Assembly: GCA_009617715.1 (NCBI GenBank) | Contig: VTFK01000224.1 | Location: 871,430-935,429, forward strand | Direction: 5' to 3' | Source of the DNA: Plectrocnemia conspersa | Lineage: Eukaryota > Arthropoda > Insecta > Trichoptera > Polycentropodidae | DNA length: 64,000 bases | In this document: piece after piece, positions 1 to 11,174 of the stretch | Layout of the letters: every line of letters begins with the position of its first letter | Numbering within the stretch: position 1 is the first letter of the stretch | Program-made: the position numbers and the translations under genes | The notes under the pieces: generated by a model | The model's input: the letters and a program-made list of their open reading frames with translations, nothing else | Database searches by the model: none | Told to the model about the DNA's origin: nothing

Positions 1-2042
1 ATTTGTAATGCTCATAAAAAGGGCACTACAATACTCCAGATAAAGTTTTTAACGAAAAAGGGTTAAAAACGTTAGTAATAAAATATAAAAACTATTTAAA
101 ATTGTACACGAAAAAAATAAATTTCTAGGTTGTGAAATATATGTTTAAATAATAATATTAAATAAATGTTATTTTTAATTGTTCTTCTTGAAGCATATTT
201 GTTTTAAGTGACCCTTTTATTTTGCACATACATGTAGGTTGAAATCGCACACGCTTTGGCACTCACGCCGAGTTGTGGCCTTTATTCCTAAATGCAGGTT
301 GCATAATAAATAATACTCTGTGTATATATTATAGTATTAATTTTACGTACATTGTTTTTTTAGGACCTGGTTAGCTACCCGTATATTTTTTTAGTAGTTA
401 GAAATATATTAGTAGCTATTTTACATATTATATAACGTGGAAACGAGAAATATATCTAATCTTAAATCAGAATAAAAAAATAGTATTATATTTTGCTGAG
501 ACATTATTTTTTACTAAAAAATACTTTATTATATTTTTTCAATTTACAATACGCAATTTTGAAAAATGTGTTGTATAACAATGACATTTTATATCTATGT
601 ATATGACAGTCGATTTATTATTATTATAATTATATTTTAAATAGATGTTAGGAAATAATTTATTGTATTATATAACATCTTGTCAGATTCAAATTTATAT
701 TTATGTGTGTAGCATGTGCTTGGGTATATTATACACAGAGTAATATTTATTGTGTTATTTCGGTTATGAAATAAACTGGAATATAATATAATAAGAAAAC
801 AGCTCGTATTGTGTTTTATTACGAATCGAAGCAAATCGATTTTCATAGCTCGTTGGAGAACTTATAGCTACAATATGCGACACAGACAAAATTGCTTCCT
901 GCTAACTGTATATATTATATTAGTTATTTCCAACCTTTTTATTGTATATCCAATGATCAATATATAGTTTTGTTATTTATATAATGACCACTTAAAACAA
1001 TATTTCTTTTACACAATTAATGCATTGATAAAATTAAACTCCCGAACGTATAAATTCGATACGTTTTTAATTAGTATGTACGTGAATCCTCGCAAGTGTA
1101 AATTTGGCCCCATTTAAACCTCGCCTTCGTATAATTTATGGTTTAAGTTGTTCTTTATGGTATCATATTCGTATTACGGCTCTAAATGGTGTTTCGTGTT
1201 GAAGTTTCGTGATGTATTTCGCGTGAGATTGTTGATAAATGCCATTATAACATTCAGAACTATGTTTGATGAATAAGAAAAAAACATAATAAACTGATCT
1301 TGCTTAATTTCAGATATGTTTAATATATTTAATTTTGAACTGCTTTTTTTACTTTTACATATATCAATAATTTAATAACACAATAATCTATATACAATCC
1401 AACTTGGCGTGTAATTCTTATTGAAATAATATACTTTGAAATATTAAAGTCGGATCGAAAATTACGAATTTATAGTAGGTAAACCGAGTAAATTATTTTA
1501 ATTTACTCGTAAATTCAGTTTAATGGTTCAAAGTCAGACGAGGTTGCTGTTTACGTAAGCATGGAAAACTAATTTAAAATAGATTAAACCTACATTTTAA
1601 TACATATATACGTATGCACATATGTGTGTTATGCAGTATATGTATAACTATACAGGTATATGTATATGAAAATCCTTCATTTGACCTGAACTTCTATGAA
1701 TTTTAACTTGAATATAAATACTATATGAGAGATAACAACGTTACGTTTCAAGTTACACCATTAGAATTTTCAAATATAGATTAACTTGAGAGAATTGTTA
1801 TGTTAATTATGCTAGTTAATGGCGTGTGATTTAATTTAAGTTAATGATGGTAGTTTGCATATATGCATAAATGAAGTTGCAATTAATTTAACGTAATGAC
1901 CTAATAATATTATGTATAATAATATTCAAGCATTAACATATTTTGTAAAAAAAAATTTAATATGGTATAATGGGATACTATTGTAGCGATGAACACTTGA
2001 AACTAGCTTAGTATTGCCTTCCAAAAAAAAATAAAGTGTGAC
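1..2042. other. AT-rich non-coding stretch
   Basis: No gene is visible. The only texture is an alternating TA/CA tract at about 1597-1672 and many short A or T runs. Open frames are short and of A/T-driven composition. Confidence 0.7.
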
Positions 2043-2068
2043 TTCCTGATGGAATTATCGATCAGGAA
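2043..2068. repeat. Short perfect hairpin
   Basis: TTCCTGAT (2043-2050) and ATCAGGAA (2061-2068) are perfect inverted copies around a 10-base loop. It could be a protein-binding dyad or chance; nothing nearby suggests a terminator role. Confidence 0.5.
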
Positions 2069-3070
2069 AAATATAGATTTATGCGATTGATACGTTCCAT
2101 AAAATTCTGCACAAAAAATAAAAGTTTTTGTACAAAATTTATGGATACGTTTAAAAATAAAACCGCTTAAAAATCTATGATGTATATGAAATATAATATA
2201 TAATTTTAATTATTAAGCATGTTATTTATATATACTATATTTTAAAAGCAATTGATTTTGTACATTACAATAATTGCTTCAAAGTCGCTTTTATTCTCAT
2301 TATTTTTTATTTATTTGGCAAAGAACATTCCCTGGTTACTATTATAAAACAATTACTCTCAATATTTTTAGCTATTTTTTATATAACAAATATATACATA
2401 CATATCCCGCATTATTTTTTAAAGTTGTTTAAACTTTTTTATGGTCGATATTTCATAATTTTCTAGCTAACTTTGCATATTTTTCAAGCAGTACATAAAT
2501 CTGTTTCTACGGAAGTAATAATATATTTGCTTTTTATTCCAGCACTACAAACATATGAACTATGCTATTTTATCTCAGCTCAGGAATTCCTTAATATCAT
2601 TTTATTATAAAAATCCTTAAAAACTATTTCTAAATTTGATATATTTATAATATGAGCAAATTCGATAAGATATATTATATCTCTAGTTACTATTTCTGGT
2701 TTTAATTAATTTAAACAAGCACTTTTTTAATTATCACAAGCTTAAAAAAATACAAATCGTATTTTATTTAATAAATATTTTTTTATATTGAAGCCTTATG
2801 TTCCAGGTAATCAAATTTGTGCAAAACATCGAAATTTAGAAAAAGATAGTGTTAGATCATTTGTGCCATGTTTTTGCGTAGTAAAATCTAAGTATAACTT
2901 AACTCCTGGTGATTCAAAGGTGACGGATTGGCTGAACCAAATCTGGCTATTAAGATGTAAAAAGTGTATTTTACTTGAGGAAATATTTTTTCGACAATCG
3001 GCCGCCATAGGTTACAAACTGTCTACGATCGTTTAAATAACTCTAGAATAACCGAGTTAAATTAAAAAAA
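2069..3070. other. Non-coding stretch with one open block
   Basis: Mostly AT-rich. The block 2788-3036 is open on both strands (82 codons plus, 65 codons minus) and is somewhat less A/T-rich than its flanks. Neither translation resembles a family I know, so no gene is called. Confidence 0.55.
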
Positions 3071-3692
3071 AGTTTTTTTAACAAAATCAAGTACCACTAA
3101 TTAATTTTAATTATTTAATTTTATATGAAAAAATATATAATAACGATATATGTTAGAAGAATATACTATCAAAAATATAATTAATCTCTTTTGGTGCCCT
3201 AAAATATTCAAAGATGTCAGTAAGAGTCTGTTGAAGTCCCAGATAAGTCCCACGTGACCACGATGCAGCGCTCGACATACGTGTTAACCATAAGACGCTT
3301 ACGCGCATATTGAAATTGAACCGATTTACTCGTTCTATCTCAGTTTGCGAAACACCATATCATTATCTCTCTGACTCTCGTCACTTAGCACGCGAGAGAG
3401 CGAAAGGGGAAGTATCTCACCGCTCGCGCTCGAAAGAGCAGCTCCGACTTCGGTACCGTTGACTCGAAAAATAATGTCGACAATGTTCGGAAGCGCTCGA
3501 AGCTGGCCAAGTCGACTGAATTACCCCCCATCCCACTTTACCTCCCGTTCTCGGTAACCTCGGACAACTTACGAAAGATTTTAGAGCGGGCAGAACCGAA
3601 CTCAACCGAAGTAACCTCCGTCTATTAATAATACGTGTATTCTCCGTCCTTGGCCAACCTTGGCCAACTTCCAGAGAGTGTAGTGCAGGCAT
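3071..3692 (-). repeat. Dispersed repeat, copy A
   Basis: This segment aligns over nearly its whole length with 17715-18298. Shared landmarks in the same order are the edge at AGTTTTTTTAAC, the run GTGCCCTAAAATATTCAAAG, a block with CACGTGACCACGATGCAGCG, the GC-rich centre around 3380-3460, and the other edge ending GTGTAGTGCAGGCAT. The copies differ by internal insertions and deletions: A carries about 30 extra bases after the CGACATACGTG block, and B carries about 20 extra bases near 17890. No terminal inverted repeats or clear target duplication are visible. The minus strand is chosen only because the A copy continues directly into a minus-strand reverse-transcriptase fragment. It is a transposon-derived family of unknown class; no protein is encoded in either copy. 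Confidence 0.88.
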
Positions 3693-3918
3693 TTGGACAA
3701 TTATTTCAAACAATTTAGCAAGAGCTGATAACTCTGCGTCTAGTCCATAGTTATTTATACACAATTTGTTGCTCTTTTTATGAATAGGGGTGACTTTTGT
3801 GTATTTCCATAGATGATGAAATGATGATGTCTTGAGAATTAGATCAAAAATACGTCTTAGAGGAGCAGCGAGACTGACTTCGCAACCCAAAATTAGGCCC
3901 AGAAGAACGCATTGACTT
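3693..3918 (-). pseudogene. Non-LTR retrotransposon reverse-transcriptase fragment
   Basis: Read on the minus strand from 3890 down to 3693 the frame is open. It carries the N-terminal fingers region typical of LINE reverse transcriptases: a hydrophobic LRRIFDLIL helix, then WKYTKVTPIHKK, an INNY element standing where INNYRPIS-like motifs occur in Jockey/CR1/R1-type elements, then LSALAKLFEIIV. Just upstream (3918-3892), in another frame, SMRSSGP matches the SxGPDG element that normally precedes this helix, so a frameshift lies near 3891. The Arg-Pro-Ile-Ser part after NNY is degraded. The catalytic YADD region, endonuclease and all downstream RT are missing; the match stops where dispersed repeat A begins. 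With about 75 codons and a frameshift this is a dead fragment. The RT assignment rests on remembered family motifs, not a search; the clade is not resolved. Confidence 0.75.
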
Positions 3919-5408
3919 AAATTTATTAAAGTTATATTAAAGATCTGAACTCTCAGTTTTTTTGATGGTCAGTACTGAGCATCATGAATAAGAAGAAGAA
4001 AGCGACTGAGCAGAAAGCGAAAATGTTCCTCGAAAACAGAACGAAAATATTGTGCAAAACAGTCAGCAAATATTTTGTGAACCATCCAATGTTTTATCGT
4101 CGAAGTTCATCACATTTGGCGTCGACTGAGTAGCGCGTTTAGTGTTAATGAATTTTCTGAACGTTTTGGGAGCGTTAATTATTTGTTGTTGCCAACTTTT
4201 GAAATAATTGCGATGACAGGAAATTATCAAACACTTAACGCGCGCTCAAAATGAACGAAATTCCTCGAGAGCAGATGGATCTCCCGATACCTTCCATAAA
4301 TTATGGTATGCGTGCTTTCTTTTTAGCATTGATATGATATCAGGAAAAATCATCTAGGATATGTCACGTCAAGCAAAGTACTGATCGAACGCATATATTG
4401 TCAGAGAAGTGAAAGAAGATTAATACTTTTTTTCATCTCGTTCTTGTCTTATATTAATGTAAAACATTCAATAGTACGATTTATAGATTTCGCTTCCTGC
4501 TTAAAAGAACCGTTTTTAGTTGGGTTTCTTTGTCTTAAAATAAAGCTGTTTTTGAGTTTTTTAAATGCGTGAATTGCGTCGATAAGGAAATTTTAGCGTC
4601 ATATCGCTAGTACATCGTCTTTTAAATTCCATTCTGACGGCACGTTCAATTATGTAGAAATAAAAGTTCATTGTTTTATGGATTTTCGAAAGCCAATTAA
4701 TCGTCACATCTTGCAACGATTTATGGTGTTTGATACAAAACTTAAAATAGTTGTCTTATCTTACAGTAAACATTTAATAAGTGACGCTGAGCCTTCAAAA
4801 TATAAACTTTGTAATTACATACACTTTAGCCTTACGGATATAATAATAATAATGAATAGGCAATTTACGGTAAGATAGTCAAACTTGACTAACCATAAAA
4901 CTAAATTTTTTTAATCATTAATTGGAATAGCAGATTTTAGGAAAATTTCGCGAGGATCGAAATGTATAGCGGACAACTTCTTTAAATAAACTTAATTAGC
5001 AAAATATATTATTGCTTCACTAAGTCGTTGTGATTCTCATAATTATTAGATCAAAGTGTGAATGTCTTGAAAATTGATAAATAATAGAAAGCTAATGAGT
5101 ATACTATCAATATCATTCTTTCAAAAACTGTATAAAATAAGTTTTGGTTTTAAAAAGAATAATTTAAACTGAATTTTGTGTATGTTTACTACTATTATAT
5201 GTGTGATTAATAATAAGAGCTTAAAAATGTCATCATAAAGTACTTGTACAAGCTACAAATATGCTTGAATTTTTATAATACACAAATTTTAGTAAATATT
5301 GACTAAAGCACATTTTAGAATAAATATAACGAAGTTGACTCAGCGGAATCGTTGTGTGTTGCATTGGATTGGTGAAATTATAATGAAGCGAGAAGACAAT
5401 GGATTCTT
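3919..5408. other. Non-coding stretch with a 49-codon open frame
   Basis: No recognised gene. An ATG at 3984 opens 49 codons ending at a TAG at 4131-4133 on the plus strand, with a lysine-rich start (MNKKKKATEQK). It matches nothing I know and is too short to call. The 4.0-4.65 kb part is less A/T-rich than average. Confidence 0.5.
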
Positions 5409-5740
5409 TTGAAAGCATTGAAAAATTTAAAGCTCCCTCCTAATGGGAAACGACCCCGTCTGCGCTTCGGGATGACAACACGAAGGATTTGTGCAAAACT
5501 CTCTCGTTTGGCACAAACAAACGTTTTTTCGGCACGAGCTGGAACACAATCGAGCCCCATACACGTACGATATTTTATGAAGATGCATCGCTGCTGTACA
5601 ACGGTCATATAATATATTTCGATGGCCATACGCCGTTTATAGTTTCCAATCTGTGAATTATGTATGAATCGTTGATCATGTTGGATATAGCACAAATTAT
5701 GTGACGTCCATTTTTTTAATCTATTATGCAGATATACCAT
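5409..5740. other. GC-richer block open on both strands
   Basis: From about 5425 to 5640 the base composition rises well above the flanks. The plus strand is open for 67 codons (5409-5612) and the minus strand for 120 codons (5740-5378). The minus frame carries a basic stretch (PKRRRGRF). Neither reading is recognisable. It could be a decayed coding fragment, an exon or conserved non-coding DNA. Confidence 0.3.
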
Positions 5741-6655
5741 ATGAAGAAATTTATGACCTCAATTCTTATTTGTATACTTTATTAGATTTCTAAAAATAGG
5801 TACCTTTTAACTGGTAAATAAATCAATAAATACCTAATACGTATTAATAATCACAATTTATAAATTAAACCTTATGCAACATTTCATCAATATGTATTAG
5901 AGAATCACGTTTGTTTTAAATTTGTTTCTTGTTATCGACGATATTTTTATGACAAAATTTATAATACTAAAAAATATATGTTTGTTTATTTAAATACATG
6001 TTTAGGGTATAACGATTCACAAAAACGTAGTTTTTCTAGAATATGTAGGTTGTGAATAATCTCCATTAGCAATTAAAAGAAGTGCTTTCCTAGGTACACT
6101 CGTCGACGCGACTCGAAGAAATCATATTCAAGTATTGAAGGAATATTGTGGGAAATAAAAATAGATAATATTTATATGGGAGACATTTTTTTGGATCTTT
6201 TATATTAAAAGTAAGTCAGCTGCCTTCGAGCTCCTTAATTGATGATGAATACCAATATCTTTGAGACAATGAAGTACATTGTTAAATATTTAATATGTAA
6301 TCAAATTCAAGTAGTATGTTTGGTGTAAAATATGTCATGATATAACATTTTTTATGATAAATAGTAATCTTTTAGCGGATGCCGACGCTCATAAATTTTC
6401 TACATCAAAATGAATTTTCAACAAAAAGTTTTTACAATCCTCAATGGAATATTTCACGTAGAGTTAAAAAGTGCTTGCAATAAGTTTGTCAATTTTTATT
6501 TAGAACTTAAGTAATATGGGATTTTTATAGACTTTCATGTGAGTTGTTATAATATGATACAGTATCTAGACTAAATCACGAAAACGTTTTATTAAATTAA
6601 GAACTTAATTTATCAAAAACATAGATCGACGATAGTTTTGACCGCTCGGTATAAT
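5741..6655. other. AT-rich non-coding stretch
   Basis: Nothing supportable here apart from generic A/T-rich sequence leading up to the MITE target site. Confidence 0.7.
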
Positions 6656-6957
6656 GTATAAATCAGGGCTGTGGAGTCGGAGTCGGAGTTGGAGTCGTGG
6701 AGTCGTGGTGTTTTGGCCGGAGTTGGAGTCGGAGTCGGAGTCAAAAAAATGAGCGACTCGATTTTTTTTAAATTATGAAATTTATTTTTTTGCGTAATAA
6801 TGAAATAGCGTATTAATATTAAACGTGTAAAAAACACCAAAATTCCCTGATAAAATTAAACATTTTTCGGAGTCGGAAAGTCGTGTTGTTGGTAAAAAAT
6901 CGGAATCGGAGTCGGAGTCGTGTTTTTTTTTAACGACTCCACAGCCCTGGTATAAAT
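6656..6957. mobile_element. hAT-type MITE with 8-bp target duplication
   Basis: The element spans 6664-6949 (286 bp). Its ends are perfect 16-bp inverted repeats, CAGGGCTGTGGAGTCG at 6664-6679 and the complement CGACTCCACAGCCCTG at 6934-6949. The octamer GTATAAAT lies directly outside both ends (6656-6663 and 6950-6957), which is the 8-bp target-site duplication expected of hAT transposases. Inside each end are GGAGTC/GGAGTCG repeats arranged in opposite orientation, giving the sub-terminal GAGTCGGAGTCG minisatellite; the middle is A/T-rich. There is no transposase frame, so it is non-autonomous. Perfect ends and perfect duplication point to a fairly recent insertion. Confidence 0.92.
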
Positions 6958-8080
6958 TCTCTAGTTTTGTTGCACTTCTCAGTTATTTTTAGTAATAATA
7001 TTACTAACTTTTGCACATAACTAAAAGAATTACGTAAATATTATTTATTTATTTTTTATATATTGGAGTATATGCATTATAGCAACAATTTGTATTGAGT
7101 TACTTGTACATACAATCTTATTTATCTTTAGCTTCATCTTCACATAATTATTTTTTTTAAATATTTCAAAGCAATTAATTTTATTATCCCAAACAATTAA
7201 AACCAAATTTACTATTACTTTGCAATTTACTTATTATTAATATTAGTTATTTAAGTCATAACAAACAAACGGCGTTTTAGCGAACCGCCTGAAAGGCAAC
7301 ACAATGTATTAACTGTGTGGATATTTACTTTCCGCCAAAATTATCGATAAAAAATAATGTATTTAAACAACATACTTGACAAAAAAATATAGCTTTTAAG
7401 GATAACTGACCATTCCATAAATAGATTGGAAAAATAATCAGCGAAAACATATTTCTTTTCAGATAATATCAGGATAAAACAACGATTGCAATTTCGTGCA
7501 AAATAACCTCTTCCTTCCAGTAGAACTCTACCAAACTGACAGAGACAATATTATTAAGTCTTGAACTAACATCCAGCAGAGCTTACGATAAATTGACACA
7601 AACGACACCAGCTAGTAAAAAACAATATTATAGCCTGTCTATCACAACATAAAACAATTTTTAAAATTTCAATTTCACTCTAAAATATCCAGCTTGGTTA
7701 GTCGTTGCTCTCTTTCATATTTTCTAATCGTATACACGTTAAAACGCTGCCTTAAAAATTATTCTAAACTTCTACTTCGGTATTGAAATTCCATTAGAAC
7801 TTTTTACTTTGCTATTGACTTAAAACGTACGAGAGTTAAGAAATCTTGAATAAAAATAAAGCTTAAATTGATTTGACACAGACAGAAATTTCGAAATCTT
7901 GAAAAAACTAGCTGACCTAATTTCATTAGACAGATCTGGTCCTGCCAAGTAGTATCTTTGAATTACTAAGAACAACTCTATATTCATGATGACTTTATGC
8001 CGGTTTATAGTCAACAGTACGTATATATTTTATATTATCTATAGCGATTCATATATAACATAAGTCAAGAAACAAGGCAC
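6958..8080. other. AT-rich non-coding stretch
   Basis: No gene seen. The 16-mer AAACGGCGTTTTAGCG at 7267-7282 recurs at 23833-23848, possibly a trace of an old shared repeat, but flanking similarity is not evident. Confidence 0.6.
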
Positions 8081-8262
8081 ATGCGCGTCTGAAGTTCTGC
8101 GAGCGGTGTCCGCGGATCTAGCAGTTGTTGAGAAGTATGTCCGCATTCTTACGATCTCCTGCAACGTACAGGGTTGGGATACGGCTTACGCGCTTGATGG
8201 TTTATATATCGCGTTACAAAACCGGACTATATACATTAGATTCAACTATAAATCGACGCTCA
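8081..8262 (-). repeat. LTR-like dispersed repeat, copy 1
   Basis: The reverse complement of this block aligns with 61389-61547. Shared landmarks in order are a GAGYGTCGAT box, TATAGTCCGGTTTTGTA, a CGTAAG(A)AATGCGG stretch, a TAGATCCG/TAGATACG region and TTCAGACGCGCAT. Both copies are GC-richer than their surroundings and carry TGTATATA or TGTGTATA just before AGTCCGG, like the TATA region of a long terminal repeat. No flanking gag or pol sequence is visible, so this may be a solo LTR remnant. The 95-codon plus-strand frame across it (8106-8393) is probably fortuitous. Family and exact ends are unresolved. Confidence 0.72.
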
Positions 8263-10817
8263 AACGTTGCTACAAGGTCTCTTGGACTACTTTGAGCAAC
8301 ACCTCTAGAACAAGCACTCACGATTTCAAAAATAATCTACCGAGCAACCGAATATCTAAAATCGAAGTAACACGTACGACCTATACGTTTTAGCTCCAGT
8401 CATTGTACACATTTGTGCGTTTGAAATTCTAACTGTGATAAATTAAAAATAATTTAGTAATTTTATAATAAACTGGTGCTGCCAAATATTTTATTAAGAA
8501 GTTTATTATTTTTACACATTAGGTTTGTAAAAAATAAAATAACTCCCCTTTAATCCCATTTTGATTCCAATGTTTATTCCACTATATCAGATTTGTAATG
8601 AGGTTCTATTTTCAGTCAGAGTCAAAATTACACGTTTCACTGAATTAAATTTAAATTTCGAGTAAACTGGAATCTTAATTACTATCTTTATACATATATG
8701 GCGATGACGTTATGAATAGTCAAAATTCTGGCTTGATGTTAATTAAGAATAAGTGATGTTTATAATGAAAAAAGGATTAGGTGATTAATAATTAAACTGT
8801 GAAAAGTAGCCTAAACTGTTTTTTTATTGAACATTTACCGGAATATTAGAAAATCAGAAATTATGCGCGCGTTAGGTGCTGAGCACGAGAACAGGTGTGA
8901 GTATATTGGATTTAAGTGACACGTTTCCAGGCTCATTAAATGCAATGAGGTACATAAATAAATATACTATAATTTAAACGCAAATATTAGAAAAATATAT
9001 AAGTTTAATATTTAACAACTACGTATACATATATACATATGTCAATTACAAAAATAAAATAGTAATTTCACTCACGATTAACGTGATGCATTTTATACGA
9101 ATATACACATGTATTTATTAATTATATTATTCAGGTTATTGGATTAAATCGCATGTGAATATTGTAATCGGGTTTATTTCTAGCAAAATAATTGATTTAC
9201 ATGTTACAGTTTTATTTAAATATATATACTTGTACTATTATTTAGGTTTGTTCGTTTATTATAATAATATACGTTGAAAAAACGATTAATCTATAATATC
9301 TTTTAAGATCACACGATCCGCATATTAATGTATACAAAATCGATGGGTGGTCGCGTTCATTTTTTTCTTGAAACCTAATCAAAACATGTCATTTAATAGC
9401 ATAGCATAATAAAAAAAATAATCTTAAATCTATTAACATATAACCAAATATTAAAAACATTCTATAATATTGCCAAAAATTACTTAATGTAAATAATTAA
9501 TGTAAAACACTTTTTAAAAGTGAACGAAAAACTAATTGGATGATTAATAATTTTAAGCTTCAGGTAAAAAAGTAGCGCACTAAAATTATTATTAAAAATA
9601 AATAAATCGTTTTATGTTTTATTGCGATTTTGATGAATTAAAAATAATCCTACAATCGATTCATAGCATTATTATTAATACGATAAGAATATTTCACATA
9701 AACGGATTAGCGTAAATAATGGCCGCGGATAATAATTAATAATGTACGCGTCGGGTTATGAGCATAATTAATTATGATTAATTAAACATTAAACTATCGT
9801 AAAACGAAATAGGTTTTATTATTAATAATTTATGTAATGTCAATATTTTATATTTATTGTTATAATATTTTAATAAATATAAACATAATATGCTTGATGT
9901 CGAAAATGGCAAAATATACGATCGGAACCCGTTTTGCATTTCCTTGTAGACATGTTGCGTTTGATATATTTACTGTTCCTGTCTGCGACGACGAGGGATG
10001 AGAATGTGGATGGAATTGTTGTTTAAAACGGCGATGGTCAACCGGCGGTTTGCGGATAACATAATATTGAATAATTAAAAAAAAAAAATTTTAACATATC
10101 AGTACTTAAAAAATGATTTGCATTATACATAAAGTCTAAATGATGATACTGCGAGCAATATCTCAGTTAATACTTATTATTTAAATAGCATGTCTAACAT
10201 CTTTCGTCAAAATTAAAACGAATACGCACTTCGCGTCAGTTGTTGCGCTCATTTATAATATATTTAGAAGCGTAGTATATGGCTGAAAGGCAAATAGTAA
10301 TGGATTCTAATAAAAAAATTTACGGTGAATTCATATCAATTTTTCTAAAACTATGTAGTGTGTATAAATAGTAGTAAAATTGTTCAAATTTTGTGTTGTT
10401 ATCGCTAGTACACAAGTAATTGCCACAAAAAGAAAACATACAATGGCAATATCAATATATTTAGATGATAAACAATTAATTTTCGAATATCGTTAATTTC
10501 GCAGAAAAAAATGTGTCCATTTTCATTACAATAGTCAAGGTCGAATATTTTAATTTTCGCAATAAAAACCGCAATTTATTATTTGTAATAAAAATATTGT
10601 TGTTTTGTACTAAATGGAAATGACTCAACCATTTAACTTAACTATAATTTCCAAATATTCGTTTTTTCTTAATTATAAACGATAAAATATTTGAATATTC
10701 AAATGTTTGAATATTTGAATAATGAATACACACATGTAAGAAGCTTTTGTTTTTATTCTTAAATATAAGAATTTTCATTAAATAAATATGTGGATAGAGT
10801 TCTTCTAGTTATACGTA
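8263..10817. other. AT-rich non-coding stretch with homeodomain-type motifs
   Basis: No gene. Around 9700-9800 several TAATTA/ATTAAT cores cluster with a GC spot (GGCCGCGG at 9721), including the 14-bp palindrome CATAATTAATTATG at 9763-9776. In DNA this A/T-rich such cores are common, so an enhancer role is only a possibility. Confidence 0.45.
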
Positions 10818-11174
10818 TTACTGAACTTCGTGCGGTACCTCAAAATTATTAAGTGTAACACAAGTTAGTAATGCTTTATTTAAAAAAAAGTTGTTTTTGA
10901 AACCATGGACTAAACAATTATCATTGTTATTCGTCATAGAATTATTGACTACGCCCATGAACGGTGTTGTTTCTAACGCCACAGGTTGCTGGTGGCTGGC
11001 TGCATCAGACGGCTGCTGAATTCCAGACACGTTGTCATGGTGACCGGCGTGGGGGCATATGTCGGGAGGATGAGGAGAGGGGGATGCGTCCAGGTTATTA
11101 CTTACAGGTGTTCTGCGTGAGGTCCGCCGCCCCTTTAATCGATCATTATCGATTTGGTTATAATTATGATACAA
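10818..11174 (-). CDS. Possible coding block, His/Pro/Ser/Asn-rich
   Basis: The minus strand is open for 118 codons, unusually long for this window, and the 10960-11140 part is much GC-richer than its flanks. The translation has a basic start (KGRRTSRRT), then a Pro/His/Ser/Gln-rich stretch (SPSPHPPD, HAGHHDN, SHQQP) and an Asn-rich NNSMTNNNDN. This low-complexity style is common in insect transcription-factor exons. A consensus donor, CACCT/GTAAGT, sits on the same strand with its GT at 11105-11104, so an exon could instead end at 11106. The frame starts at a weak initiator and no known domain is visible. The 18-base TTCTATGACGAATAACAA inside it recurs in the small inverted-repeat element at 33.8 kb, which argues for repeat-derived DNA. 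Unrecognised; real coding status is doubtful. Confidence 0.22.
   Translation of the reverse strand: MYHNYNQIDNDRLKGRRTSRRTPVSNNLDASPSPHPPDICPHAGHHDNVSGIQQPSDAASHQQPVALETTPFMGVVNNSMTNNNDNCLVHGFKNNFFLNKALLTCVTLNNFEVPHEVQ

Noticed and set aside
2788..3036. 82-codon plus-strand frame, with an opposed 65-codon frame
   Set aside because: Open on both strands, no recognisable motif, no start context and no splice signals of quality.
9700..9800. Named Hox enhancer
   Set aside because: TAATTA clusters are expected in DNA of this composition; there is no direct evidence to name a locus.
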